Assembly: GCA_947626755.1 (NCBI GenBank)
Contig: CANQTP010000013.1
Location: forward strand, 1-51,157
Direction: 5' to 3'
DNA length: 51,157 bases
Source: an uncultured Clostridia bacterium
Lineage (GTDB): Bacteria > Bacillota > Clostridia > Oscillospirales > Ruminococcaceae
A model generated the notes under the pieces. That model made no database searches. It saw only the letters and a program-made list of their open reading frames with translations, and had not been told where the DNA came from. The position numbers were made by a program, and so were the translations under genes. Positions 34,683 through 43,397 of this stretch are shown here, one piece after another (the stretch's first letter is position 1; the number at the start of each line of letters is the position of its first letter).

Positions 34683-34711
34683 ATTATATCATAAATATCC
34701 GTTTTTGTCAA
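34683..34711 (-). promoter_or_regulatory. Consensus sigma-A promoter of the NSS transporter gene
   Basis: On the minus strand TTGACA (34706-34711), a 17-base spacer and TATAAT (34683-34688), 36 bases before the transporter start codon. All twelve bases match consensus. Confidence 0.9.
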
Positions 34712-34843
34712 CAAAATTTTAAGCCGCCGAGGAGTTTACGGGTAGATTTGTCAATGATATGTTACACTTGCCCTCAAAAATAAAGATGTTAATAATGCGG
34801 CTGATTGCGGCGGCTCACAAAACAGCCGGATAATCGGCTAAAA

Positions 34844-34999
34844 TCACATTAGGACTGCGATAACCATGACAGCTTTTTGATACGGTTTGGGCTCGCGAGG
34901 CTTTCTTGCATATGGAGCTTTATCAAGCTCAATTCTGCGAATTGCCCTCAACATAGTCTGATAACATCTTTTATAGCCTTTTCCCGGAGTCTGTCCCAT
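34844..34999 (-). pseudogene. Short basic reading frame, possible transposase C-terminal remnant
   Basis: The only coding-like signal in the 470-base gap between the transporter and Rpn genes. It encodes 51 residues, MGQTPGKGYKRCYQTMLRAI followed by a Lys/Arg/Pro-rich segment (RKPREPKPYQK) and a short hydrophobic end. The basic composition recalls the C-terminal tails of DDE transposases, and a stop lies in frame five codons upstream of the ATG. No ribosome binding site is evident. I could not assign a family, so this may be a decayed insertion sequence end or chance. Confidence 0.3.
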
Positions 35000-35118
35000 A
35001 GCATTGTCATATCATCATGATACGCGCACCTACAACAAATCTAATTAAAAAAACTATTGATTTTATTGCCCTGTTGTGATACAATGAAATAGAAGAAAGA
35101 CGTAAGGGAGATAGCAAA

Positions 35119-36186
35119 GTGGCAGAAGCACCTACATATGAAGCCGATGTAATAGACAGCATTTCCGATATCCCGGTAGATCCCAGATGTGATGCCGCCT
35201 GCAAGAAAGTCCTTTCCTGCAAAGAATTTGCTGCTCCAATACTAAAATATGTCTGCACGGAATATGAGGGCATGGAAACATCTGACATTATTGCTCTTAT
35301 GGAAGACGGAGTAATTTCAGAGATTCCCCTTGACTCTGACGCTCCGCAGACCAAACGAACACCTGTTATAGAGCAGTCAAACAGTGAAAGTTCCACTTTA
35401 AAAAACGGAACGCGGTTCTTTGACATACGGTTCAATGTAAAGGCACCAAGCGAAGACGGTTACATACAGTTGATAATAAACCTTGAGGCGCAGAATGCCA
35501 ACAGACCGGGGTACAGTATCCTGAAAAGAGCACTGTATTACTGTTCAAGAATGATCTCAGACCAGTACGGAACGGTATTTACAGGATCGGATTACGGAAA
35601 GATACGCAAAGTTTATTCCATATGGGTATGTTTGCATCCGAACAAAGCTTACACTGACACAATTGCACGTTTCAGCGTGAAAAAGGAGATAATTCACGGA
35701 GAAACAAAACTTACACTTGAAGAAGAAAACAAAGAACGGAAAAATTACGACCTTATAAACATGACTATAGTAGGGTTGAAAGATTTTGATTTGGCAGCAC
35801 AGTCGGAACATCCGCTGATAAGAATGCTGAGTCTTATCTTTACACAGGAACTGACCACCGGACAGAAAAAAGAACTGCTCGAAAATGATTATAACATACA
35901 AATGACCGAGAATGTAGAGGAGGCGTTTGAAGATATGTGTGATTTTAGTACAGGATTTTATCAGGACGGGCTTAATAAAGGCGTTGAACGTGGTATTGGC
36001 ATTGGTGTTGAACGTGGTATTGGCATCGGCAGAACTGAGGGCATCAGCATCGGTAAACTGGAAGAACAATCCAATACCATCAAAAAGCTGCTGCTTCATA
36101 AGCTTGACCCAAGTCAGATTTCTTCACTTCTTGAAATTCCTCTTGATGAGGTGGAGAAGGTCAAACGGAGTATCGCTCAGAACTGA
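35119..36186 (+). CDS. Rpn-family PD-(D/E)XK nuclease / transposase-like protein
   Basis: A 355-residue protein starting at GTG with AAGGGAG upstream. The nuclease core is visible in RFFDIRFNVKAP and IQLIINLEAQNANRPGY, giving the D...E-x-Q pattern of the PD-(D/E)XK Rpn/transposase_31 group. The middle (YSIWVCLHPN; RMLSLIFTQELTTGQKKELL) and the C-terminal helical tail (PSQISSLLEIPLDEVEKVKR) also fit. E. coli RpnA-type proteins cut DNA and promote RecA-independent recombination; cellular roles are poorly known and include phage defence proposals. A tandem 8-residue repeat VERGIGIG occurs at 289-304. It is flanked by a good terminator and stands alone. Confidence 0.8.
   Translation: MAEAPTYEADVIDSISDIPVDPRCDAACKKVLSCKEFAAPILKYVCTEYEGMETSDIIALMEDGVISEIPLDSDAPQTKRTPVIEQSNSESSTLKNGTRFFDIRFNVKAPSEDGYIQLIINLEAQNANRPGYSILKRALYYCSRMISDQYGTVFTGSDYGKIRKVYSIWVCLHPNKAYTDTIARFSVKKEIIHGETKLTLEEENKERKNYDLINMTIVGLKDFDLAAQSEHPLIRMLSLIFTQELTTGQKKELLENDYNIQMTENVEEAFEDMCDFSTGFYQDGLNKGVERGIGIGVERGIGIGRTEGISIGKLEEQSNTIKKLLLHKLDPSQISSLLEIPLDEVEKVKRSIAQN
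35983..36030 (+). repeat. 24-bp in-frame tandem repeat inside the Rpn gene
   Basis: Two adjacent 24-base units (22 of 24 positions identical) encode VERGIGIG twice, followed by a third decayed version (RTEGISIG). Being a multiple of three it can expand or contract without shifting the frame. Such G-x-G repeats are common in the tail linker of Rpn-type proteins. Confidence 0.85.
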
Positions 36187-36233
36187 TGATCAAACGAATA
36201 ATTTTAACACAGCTATGCTCAACCAAGAGAAAA

Positions 36234-36277
36234 CGCCCGAATTACGCGGTTTGCGGAGTTCGGGCGGTTTTGTTTTT
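36234..36277 (+). terminator. Bidirectional terminator between the Rpn and XRE genes
   Basis: Stem CGCCCGAA/TTCGGGCG (36234-36241 with 36259-36266) followed by GTTTTGTTTTT on the plus strand; on the minus strand TTTTCTCTT follows. It can serve both the Rpn gene and the convergent regulator gene ending at 36307. Confidence 0.8.
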
Positions 36278-36306
36278 ATGAGATCGTCAACGGATATTCA
36301 AACCAT

Positions 36307-37287
36307 TCATTTCCTCTTACGGCGGAAGTGGGTTATGAATATGTAGTAAAACGGTATGGAAGCCAGTATCGGTATCCATGCAAGCGCAATCCACATTTCT
36401 CCGTGATGTACCGAAAAATGCATTATAAACATTCCCATGCCCAGATATATTATCAGGCAGAGAACAGGATAGCAGAATATCAGCGGATTATGCTTCTTTA
36501 TGGCAAAATATCCCGTGTAATAAAGCGGTATCGTCAGAAAAACAAGCCACATGAACCCATACCATTCGCCGCTCCAACGCGGTTTGAAATCATCTATTAT
36601 CCCGCCGCAGAAAAAGTAGAAAAACGCGCACAGCACCGGATAACAGAAGATCATCGGATTTTTCCTTCGGATCGCCGCCATAAACGTATAGTATAACGGT
36701 ATCAGCAGGAAAACCGTCCAGCCCGGGTGAGCAAGTCCTATGACCGCCATGGCCGCAAACAGCAGCACTATCAGCAGCGGGAATGTTTTGTCAAATAATG
36801 ACAGTCCGCCTTGCCGTCCCGACCGACCGTCTATCCTGTCGGACAGCTTGTCCATGCCGCTTTCTATCTTCCTGCCAAGCTTTTCCATGCTGTTTTCCAG
36901 ACCGTATTCAAGCTTTTCCATAAACTTTTCGTAGCCGCTTACGCGGCTTTTTGGGGAAACGTTCGCCGCCGCAGATCTTTGCGGGTAGATTTCCTCCGCA
37001 TCGGCATTTTCGGGAAAAATTTCAACAGGCGTTCTTGTATAATTTTCCTTTTTAAGGGAAACGCCTTCTTCGGGGAAATGCACGCTTTCCGAACGGAGAA
37101 GTTCGTCCAGAGAAACGCCGTAAAGCCTTGCCAGCAGAACGAGATTATCCGTATCGGGCGAAGCCTCGGCGCGTTCCCATTTGGAAACAGCCTGTCTTGA
37201 AACGCCTATCTTTTCCGCAAGTTCTTCCTGCGACAAGTTATATCTCTTTCTTAGTTCATACAATCGGTTTGCTATTTCAACATTCAT
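36307..37287 (-). CDS. XRE-family regulator with C-terminal membrane domain
   Basis: A 326-residue protein. Residues 1-62 form a Cro/C1-type helix-turn-helix (RYNLSQEELAEKIGVSRQAV, SKWERAEASPDTDNLVLL). A charged linker follows, with an amphipathic segment (LEYGLENSMEKLGRKIESGM), then about six hydrophobic helices from about residue 172 to the end (FPLLIVLLFAAMAVIGLAHP; IPLYYTFMAAI twice in similar form). It is a membrane-tethered transcription factor of a kind common in Firmicutes; signal and targets are unknown. AAAGGACG precedes the ATG, and the direct repeats ACTCATACTCAT in its leader may be an operator. Confidence 0.85.
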   Translation of the reverse strand: MNVEIANRLYELRKRYNLSQEELAEKIGVSRQAVSKWERAEASPDTDNLVLLARLYGVSLDELLRSESVHFPEEGVSLKKENYTRTPVEIFPENADAEEIYPQRSAAANVSPKSRVSGYEKFMEKLEYGLENSMEKLGRKIESGMDKLSDRIDGRSGRQGGLSLFDKTFPLLIVLLFAAMAVIGLAHPGWTVFLLIPLYYTFMAAIRRKNPMIFCYPVLCAFFYFFCGGIIDDFKPRWSGEWYGFMWLVFLTIPLYYTGYFAIKKHNPLIFCYPVLCLIIYLGMGMFIMHFSVHHGEMWIALAWIPILASIPFYYIFITHFRRKRK

Positions 37288-37324
37288 ATTATCGTCCTTT
37301 CTTTGTTTTTATGAGTATGAGTAT

Positions 37325-37353
37325 ATTATACAGCATATATCATCAAGAAACAA
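37325..37353 (-). promoter_or_regulatory. Promoter of the XRE regulator gene
   Basis: On the minus strand TTGTTT (37348-37353), 17 bases, TATAAT (37325-37330), about 38 bases before the start codon. The rest of the 400-base divergent gap to the CorC gene holds a perfect 7-bp hairpin (CGCAACC/GGTTGCG, 37387-37403) and the opposite promoter; I see no gene in it. Confidence 0.75.
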
Positions 37354-37588
37354 GCACTTTTAGTTTGCAATTCTTTCCGCAGAAAACGCAACCTGCGGTT
37401 GCGCCGCAAAAATCTTTATGATCGGCAGAATTTTGGAAAATTTTGTCTGATAAAATGGTTACAAAGTGGTTACAATTTGGATAAAATTCGGTTACAGCAA
37501 TTGCCGATACTTCTTAAATCACGCAAATACGCCAAAAAATCGTCTCAATTCTATCCGTTTTTCGTAATATTTGGACTGTCTCCGCATC

Positions 37589-37617
37589 TTGACATTTGCG
37601 GCGAAATGTTGTATAAT
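37589..37617 (+). promoter_or_regulatory. Consensus promoter of the CorC-lipoprotein operon
   Basis: TTGACA (37589-37594), 17 bases, TATAAT (37612-37617), all matching the sigma-A consensus, 72 bases upstream of the CorC start. It probably drives the CBS protein and the five transglutaminase-like lipoproteins, since no comparable promoter is visible between them. Confidence 0.88.
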
Positions 37618-37688
37618 TTTTAGTGTCTCAATTTGTGTATAATTTTGTACGCGCAGATCTCTGATATTTTATCGGAAGGAAGTTGATT

Positions 37689-39056
37689 ATGGATTCTGAC
37701 GGGTATCCCGGGCTTGTGATCATTATTGTAACAGCAATTTTCAAAGGCTTTTATACCGTCTGCGAAGCGGCAATAACCGAAACAGGCGACAGAAAACTGA
37801 AAAATGCCGACAAGAACGGCAGGACCAAGCTGCTTTCGGAACTTCTGGAAAAACCTTCGCGGCTTATGACCGCTTTTTCGGTAAACAGAGTGCTGACGGC
37901 AGTCATAATAGCATACTCGGCAGCTTTCACATATATGTCCCCGCTGTCAAAAACGTTTTTTGAACTGTTCGGGAACATGACAGCGGCGCATATCCTTTCC
38001 GCTGTATGCATTGCACTTGTGATCGTGCTTATGCTCACCGTCCTTTGCGACGGCGTTCCCAGAAAAGCAGCTGCTGCGGGAAATGCCGAAAGTACCGAAA
38101 AACTTGCGGTGTTCTGCGCTCCCTTCGTAAAATTCCTGCTGACGGTGCTTACTCCCCTGACAGCGCTTTCTTCACTGCTGATACGCCTTATCTCTGCTCT
38201 TTTCGGAGCAGGAAACGTTTCGGAAAAGGACGTTGTCACCGAGGAAGAGATCCTGATGATGGTAGATGCGGGCAACGAAACAGGCGTTATCGAAGAATCC
38301 CAGCGGGAAATGATAAACAACATCTTTGAATTTGACGACCGAGACCTTTCCGATGTAATGACGCACAGAACAGACATAACTGCCGTAAAAATGCCCGCTC
38401 CTGTATCGGAGATCGTAAATACGGCAATAAGCAGCGGATTTTCAAGAATACCTGTTTACGAAGAGTCTATCGACCACATTGTGGGAATAATATGCGTTAA
38501 AGACCTGCTTTGCTTTGTGGGTTCGGAAACTCCCGAAAATGCCGTGGCGGATAGCTTCGTGCGGGATATACTGTATTTCCCCGCCAGCGTTTCATGCAGA
38601 GAAGCTTTCAAAAGGCTGACCGCAAAGAAAATGCAGATGGCTGTCGTTATAGACGAATACGGCGGAACTGCGGGACTTGTCACAATGGAGGATATTGTTG
38701 AAACTATAGTCGGAAACATTCAGGACGAGTACGACGATGAGGAAGAAGAGCTTATAAAAATTTCCGACGACACCTACACCATCGCGGGAACTGCCGACCC
38801 GGAGGAGATACTTCCGAAACTGGATGCGGAGCTTCCCGAAAACAGCGATTTTGACACCATGAGCGGATTTATAGTCGAACTTCTGGGACGTATCCCCGAA
38901 GAAAACGAAAACCCTTCCGTAACATACGGAAATATTATCTTTACCGTGCTTGTCACCGAAGATAAATGCATTACCAAGATAAAAGCGGAAATTTTAAATA
39001 ACCAAGAAAATAATATTCAAAAGGAGAGCTTAGAAAATGATGAAGAAGAAACTTAG
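37689..39056 (+). CDS. CNNM/CorC-HlyC family membrane protein with CBS domains
   Basis: A 455-residue protein starting at ATG 37689, with GGAAGGAAG upstream; a TTG two codons earlier is less likely. The N-terminal DUF21/CNNM membrane domain has four hydrophobic helices (about 5-185; VIIIVTAIFKGFYTVCEAAI; LSAVCIALVIVLMLTVLCDG). A CBS pair follows (MTHRTDITAVKMPAPVSEIV; GFSRIPVYEESIDHIVGII; MAVVIDEYGGTAGLVTMEDI) and a C-terminal CorC_HlyC domain (about 360-435). The family is linked to magnesium or other divalent cation export and stress resistance. Its last 20 bases overlap the start of the first lipoprotein gene, so the two are translationally coupled. Confidence 0.9.
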   Translation: MDSDGYPGLVIIIVTAIFKGFYTVCEAAITETGDRKLKNADKNGRTKLLSELLEKPSRLMTAFSVNRVLTAVIIAYSAAFTYMSPLSKTFFELFGNMTAAHILSAVCIALVIVLMLTVLCDGVPRKAAAAGNAESTEKLAVFCAPFVKFLLTVLTPLTALSSLLIRLISALFGAGNVSEKDVVTEEEILMMVDAGNETGVIEESQREMINNIFEFDDRDLSDVMTHRTDITAVKMPAPVSEIVNTAISSGFSRIPVYEESIDHIVGIICVKDLLCFVGSETPENAVADSFVRDILYFPASVSCREAFKRLTAKKMQMAVVIDEYGGTAGLVTMEDIVETIVGNIQDEYDDEEEELIKISDDTYTIAGTADPEEILPKLDAELPENSDFDTMSGFIVELLGRIPEENENPSVTYGNIIFTVLVTEDKCITKIKAEILNNQENNIQKESLENDEEET

Positions 39057-40716
39057 CCTTGCACTTGCGTTCATTCTCGCAGCGACAATGATGGCAGGCT
39101 GCAAGAAAACCGACGACGCCTCATCGGGGCTTCCCGATACCCAGACAACGCCGTCTCTGACAACAATGACCATGCCGCCCGAGGAGACCGAAGAGACGAC
39201 AGAGCCGCCGGAGGAAACTACCGAGTCTGAGACCGAGTCCGAAACTACTACAGAAACCGAAGAAACAACAGAGTCCGAAACAACAACTACTTCCGTGACT
39301 TCCGAAACAACAAGCGTTTCAGCAACAGAGACCGCAACAGCTGCTGCCGCAAAGGAATGGAACGAAACAGAGATCAGCGAAACACTCTACATAAAGTCCG
39401 ACTGCTATTCAAGAGTAAGAGCTATCGTCGGCTCGGATTCCGTTAAGAAATACACCAAAGGCACAAAGATCAACGTAGTTGCCGCAACCGATACAGGCTA
39501 CTACAAGCTCGCCGACGGAACATTTATCCATTCCGATTATGTTACCGAAGAAGCTCCTTCTCAGGGCACGGAAGCAACAACTACAAAGAAAAAATCCGAA
39601 ACTACAGCAAAGCAGGAAGATCCCGATAATGACAAGACTTCCTCGTCAACGCCTATAAATGCAAACTATAACAAGGATCACACCGAAAGGTATCCTTACA
39701 AACAGCTCAGCAAGTCCCAGCAGAAACTTTATGACAATATCCTGAACGCTGCCGAAAACTTCAGCAGATCGGCTTCTGTTCCCGATGGTCTTACATCAGA
39801 TGATGTGTACAAAGTATATCAGATACTTTACAATAACGAGCCGCAGCTTTTCTGGCTCAGCACAACTGTTCCCACAAATTTCGGCGGGGAACTGGATATA
39901 TCCTATTCCATCTCCCGCGATGAAGCTGCAAAGGTTCAGAAAACCATTGACAGCACCGCTTCAAGCATTCTGAAAAAAGCAAACGGCTACAGCAGCACAG
40001 TAAGCAAACTTAAAGTTATCCACGACTGGGTAGTCACAAACAATACATTCAGCCTTGAAGGAACATTTGCTACCTGCAGCATTTATGACGGAATTGCAGG
40101 CAACGGAAACTTACAGTGCGCAGGATATGCAAAATCCGTGCTTTACCTCTGCGACCTTGCAGGTATCGACTGCATGGTTATCCTCGGCACAAATCCCGAA
40201 GGAAGCAGCCACGCATGGAATATCGTGTACTGTGACAACGGCTACTATATCCTCGATACCACATGGGACGATCCCTACGGTCTGAGCTATAAGGACGAAA
40301 GCAGCTACGTCCGCTATGAGTATTTCCTTTCAAACGATGACAACGTAAAGAATTATTACAAGAATCAGAACATTTCCACAAAGAGAGACGGCACACGCAT
40401 AAAGCTTTTTGATCCTCCTGCCTGCACAAAGACTGCCTGCTATTACTTCAAAGCTTACAACAAGGAATACAGCGATCTTGATTCCGCAGTTGAAGGTCTT
40501 TATGCCGAAATAGATGAGGCTATTGCAAATCACAAGCAGGTGGCTCATGTAAGAGTTACAAAGTCAAGCATATATGACGACATGGTATCAAATAAATACT
40601 GGAAAAAGTTCCAGGATCACGCAAGATCCGAGAGTTCCGATGTTGATAAGCTTATCCAGCAGAAATCCCTTGTTTCGGATACTCTTGTAGTACATTACGA
40701 TATTGTATATAAATAA
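39037..40716 (+). CDS. Transglutaminase-like lipoprotein 1 with SH3-like domain
   Basis: A 559-residue lipoprotein: lipobox MMAGC (Cys22), a long Thr/Glu/Ser linker (about 40-105), a bacterial SH3-like segment (about 114-172; YIKSDCYSRVRAIVG, KLADGTFIHSDYVTEE), a second linker, then a papain-like transglutaminase core with C361 (LQCAGYAKSV), H392 (GSSHAWNIVY) and D407 (ILDTTWDDP). All three catalytic residues are present. Possible activities are protein cross-linking, or peptidase action on cell-wall peptides or proteins. AAGGAGAG precedes two successive ATGs inside the end of the CorC gene. It is the first of five paralogues and the only one with the SH3-like domain. Confidence 0.85.
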   Translation: MMKKKLSLALAFILAATMMAGCKKTDDASSGLPDTQTTPSLTTMTMPPEETEETTEPPEETTESETESETTTETEETTESETTTTSVTSETTSVSATETATAAAAKEWNETEISETLYIKSDCYSRVRAIVGSDSVKKYTKGTKINVVAATDTGYYKLADGTFIHSDYVTEEAPSQGTEATTTKKKSETTAKQEDPDNDKTSSSTPINANYNKDHTERYPYKQLSKSQQKLYDNILNAAENFSRSASVPDGLTSDDVYKVYQILYNNEPQLFWLSTTVPTNFGGELDISYSISRDEAAKVQKTIDSTASSILKKANGYSSTVSKLKVIHDWVVTNNTFSLEGTFATCSIYDGIAGNGNLQCAGYAKSVLYLCDLAGIDCMVILGTNPEGSSHAWNIVYCDNGYYILDTTWDDPYGLSYKDESSYVRYEYFLSNDDNVKNYYKNQNISTKRDGTRIKLFDPPACTKTACYYFKAYNKEYSDLDSAVEGLYAEIDEAIANHKQVAHVRVTKSSIYDDMVSNKYWKKFQDHARSESSDVDKLIQQKSLVSDTLVVHYDIVYK

Positions 40717-40774
40717 TTAAAAGAATCGGTAGGGGCGGGGTATTCATACTCTGCCTCTGCCTGCAATTTTTGTG

Positions 40775-40819
40775 AAAGGAGACGCACAGGAACAGCTTTT
40801 CCCTGTGCATAACTGTATG
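40775..40819 (+). promoter_or_regulatory. Ribosome binding site separated from its start codon by a hairpin
   Basis: AAAGGAG (40775-40781) is 35 bases from the ATG at 40817, too far for direct use. Between them lies a hairpin with arms GCACAGG (40784-40790) and CCTGTGC (40802-40808). If folded, it brings the ribosome binding site to an effective distance of about 10 bases. No other site precedes the ATG, and the lipoprotein signal begins exactly there. Confidence 0.5.
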
Positions 40820-42193
40820 AAAAGAAAGATCAGTATTCTTGCCGCGATAATTGCAGCAATGTCCATCATGCTCACAAGCTGCGGCAGTCCCGACAGCAGC
40901 GAAGCGGATACCACATCAATGAACGTTATCGGCGGTCCCGACAGCAATGAAGCAGAAGGCGAAGGATCTTCTGCGGAAGGCACCTCCGCGGTAACATTTG
41001 AAACCGTTGCAGTAACGGACGAAAACGGCGAAACAGTCACAAACGCCGAAGGCGAAGCAATGACCGAACCGGTGCTTCCCGAAATAGATCCTTCCCAGAC
41101 TTTAAACGAACAGGAGCTGCTGGACGCTATGACTGCGACCACTCCTCCCCCTCAGCTGAACATCAATCAGTATTCCGGAAAGCGTTACGGATACGATACT
41201 CTTACCGATGAGGAAAAGCAGCTTTATGATGCTATCAAGGTATGCGCCGAGAATCTCCGCTACAGAGTCTGCCCCGAAGATGCATTCACCATGGAAGAAT
41301 GGGCAAAAGTTTTCGGAATGGTATATAATCAGGAACCCCAGCTTTTTTATCTAAGCAGTAAAATGAAAGTAGGCAAGCTTTTCTACATAACAAAGGATCC
41401 CGATACGATAAACAGTATGCAGGCTTCCATAGACGCAACAGCGGATAAGCTGGTAAACGAAGGCTCGGGAAAATCCACATTTGAAAAGCTGAAAATTTTC
41501 CATGACTATCTCGTCCTTAACTCTACATTCAACCTTGAGGACGACAGCGCAAACTATAACGCTTCCATCTACAACGCTCTCGGAAGCAGCGATGCGCAGA
41601 AAAACGTGCAGTGCGCAGGATACGCAAAATCTATCCAGTACCTTTGCGACAAAGCAGGCATCACCTGCATGGTGGTAACAGGTCAGAATAATGAAGGCAG
41701 CTCCCATGCATGGAACGTTGTGGACGTTGACGGAACATGGTACAATCTTGATGTCACATGGGACGATCCGATCCTTTCAACACCTATTTACAACAACGTA
41801 AGGTACAAATATTTCCTTATCCCCGACAGCTGGGTTCATGATATCGAATATTTCCACATAAACGAAATAAGACTTTCCGATGGAAGCTATGTAAAATATT
41901 TCGATCCTCCCGCCTGCACAGCGACCGACAAGAACTACTTCAAACAAAGCGGATTTGTATACAATGACTTTGAATCGGCAGACAAGGCTCTCCGCGCAGA
42001 AATAAAGGAAGCCGCCGAGGACGGTTCAAGAGCCGCGCATATCATGTGCGGATCGCAGGAAGTATACGACGCGATCTTTGACGTAAGAATGGATTACAAT
42101 AATTACGCAAAGGAATTTCCCGGAGTAAGAGGCGTTGCCGATGAATGCGGCAAGGAAATGCTGTTAATAGAATTTGATGTTCTTTATGATTGA
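40817..42193 (+). CDS. Transglutaminase-like lipoprotein 2
   Basis: A 458-residue lipoprotein. I start it at the ATG at 40817 (MKRKISILAAIIAAMSIML) because it gives a standard lipoprotein signal with lipobox LTSC; the GTG 15 codons upstream would put non-signal residues ahead of it. After a Ser/Glu/Thr linker comes the helical pre-domain shared by all five paralogues (LTDEEKQLYDAIKVCAENLR) and the transglutaminase core: Cys in VQCAGYAKSI, His in GSSHAWNVVD and Asp in NLDVTWDDP. Close relative of lipoprotein 1, including the end region (FDPPACTATDKNYFK). Confidence 0.85.
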   Translation: MKRKISILAAIIAAMSIMLTSCGSPDSSEADTTSMNVIGGPDSNEAEGEGSSAEGTSAVTFETVAVTDENGETVTNAEGEAMTEPVLPEIDPSQTLNEQELLDAMTATTPPPQLNINQYSGKRYGYDTLTDEEKQLYDAIKVCAENLRYRVCPEDAFTMEEWAKVFGMVYNQEPQLFYLSSKMKVGKLFYITKDPDTINSMQASIDATADKLVNEGSGKSTFEKLKIFHDYLVLNSTFNLEDDSANYNASIYNALGSSDAQKNVQCAGYAKSIQYLCDKAGITCMVVTGQNNEGSSHAWNVVDVDGTWYNLDVTWDDPILSTPIYNNVRYKYFLIPDSWVHDIEYFHINEIRLSDGSYVKYFDPPACTATDKNYFKQSGFVYNDFESADKALRAEIKEAAEDGSRAAHIMCGSQEVYDAIFDVRMDYNNYAKEFPGVRGVADECGKEMLLIEFDVLYD

Positions 42194-42202
42194 TGAGCGA
42201 TT

Positions 42203-43357
42203 ATGAAAAATAAAATTATTGCAGTTATATTATGTATAGCCTGCATGGCTGTACCCGCAGGCTGCTCCAAAGTATCGGAGCAGCCCGAGGAAACTACATC
42301 GGAGGTAACTTCATCGGCAGAAGAAAGCAATGAATTTGTTTCTCCGGTGTATTCCGCGCTTTCCGATAAGGAAAAGGCTCTTTACGATACCCTTGTTGAC
42401 GCTGTAGTGAATTTCAGGGAATCCGCCGAGTTCGGCGAAACAGTAACAAGAGACGAGATACGGAAGATCTACCGCCTTGTCTACGCTCAGGAAAGAAAGT
42501 ATTTCTGGCTGAGCAGCTTGTTTTATGCGCCTGAAAGCGAAATGACTTCCCTGCACATCAACTATCTTTACGAAAAGGACGATGCGGAGCTTAAACGCGC
42601 CGAGCTGGACTCGGCTGCTTCCGCGATCGTAGGTGAAGTGCCTGAAAATGCTACGGATTTTGAAAAAATAGTATATTTCCACGACAGGATAGTTACAGGC
42701 TGTTCCTTCTCAAAATCCGAGGAACACGTCAATTCCGCATACGGCGTTCTCATTACCGGATACGGTCAGTGCGAAGGCTACGCAGCGGCAATGTCCCTGC
42801 TTTGCGATACAGCAGGGATCCCTAACTTTACTGTCTGCGGAACTAACGAAAACGGTGAAACTCACGCATGGAACAAGATACTTTTGAACGGCAGCTGGTA
42901 CAATTCCGACTGCACATGGGACGATCCTATGCTGAAGCGCGATGATCCCGATTTTGTAAGGCATGACTACTGCCTTGTTACCGACAAGGAAATAAACGGC
43001 GTTACCCATTTCCCCGATGAACTTTATAAGAATGTGCCTGTTGCCGATTCGCAGGAACTCAACTATTTTTACGGCAAGCAGCTTGTTTACGATTCGGTTT
43101 CCGAGGCATACGATGTTATGTATGAACAGATAAAAACGGCGGGACTATCGGGAAAGCGGGAAGCGGAACTGCGTTTCTCCTCGGAAGATGTTTATTACGC
43201 GGCTCTTGCAAGGTTCTTTGACAGCGGCGAAATAAAGAAAATGATTGAGGAGATAAACGGCAATTTCGGTACAAAGATACGCTCCGCTTACAAGCACAAC
43301 AACGACGAACTTTATATAGTACACATTTCCCTGATATACGAATCCGATGAGGAATGA
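42203..43357 (+). CDS. Transglutaminase-like lipoprotein 3
   Basis: A 384-residue lipoprotein, the shortest of the set: lipobox VPAGC (Cys21), a short Glu/Ser linker, the shared helical pre-domain (LSDKEKALYDTLVDAVVNFR) and the core with Cys in YGQCEGYAAAM, His in GETHAWNKIL and Asp in YNSDCTWDDP. The start lies 9 bases after the stop of lipoprotein 2, and only a weak GATGAG ribosome binding site is visible, so translation may depend on coupling. Confidence 0.83.
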   Translation: MKNKIIAVILCIACMAVPAGCSKVSEQPEETTSEVTSSAEESNEFVSPVYSALSDKEKALYDTLVDAVVNFRESAEFGETVTRDEIRKIYRLVYAQERKYFWLSSLFYAPESEMTSLHINYLYEKDDAELKRAELDSAASAIVGEVPENATDFEKIVYFHDRIVTGCSFSKSEEHVNSAYGVLITGYGQCEGYAAAMSLLCDTAGIPNFTVCGTNENGETHAWNKILLNGSWYNSDCTWDDPMLKRDDPDFVRHDYCLVTDKEINGVTHFPDELYKNVPVADSQELNYFYGKQLVYDSVSEAYDVMYEQIKTAGLSGKREAELRFSSEDVYYAALARFFDSGEIKKMIEEINGNFGTKIRSAYKHNNDELYIVHISLIYESDEE

Positions 43358-43397
43358 ATTCTTAACACTATGCCTTTAAGCCGAAGGGAGATTTAAA

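Noticed and set aside
35557-36099. Long minus-strand open frames opposite the Rpn gene and similar ones opposite the surface protein genes
   Set aside because: They are mirror frames of strongly supported genes, with no motifs and no ribosome binding sites.
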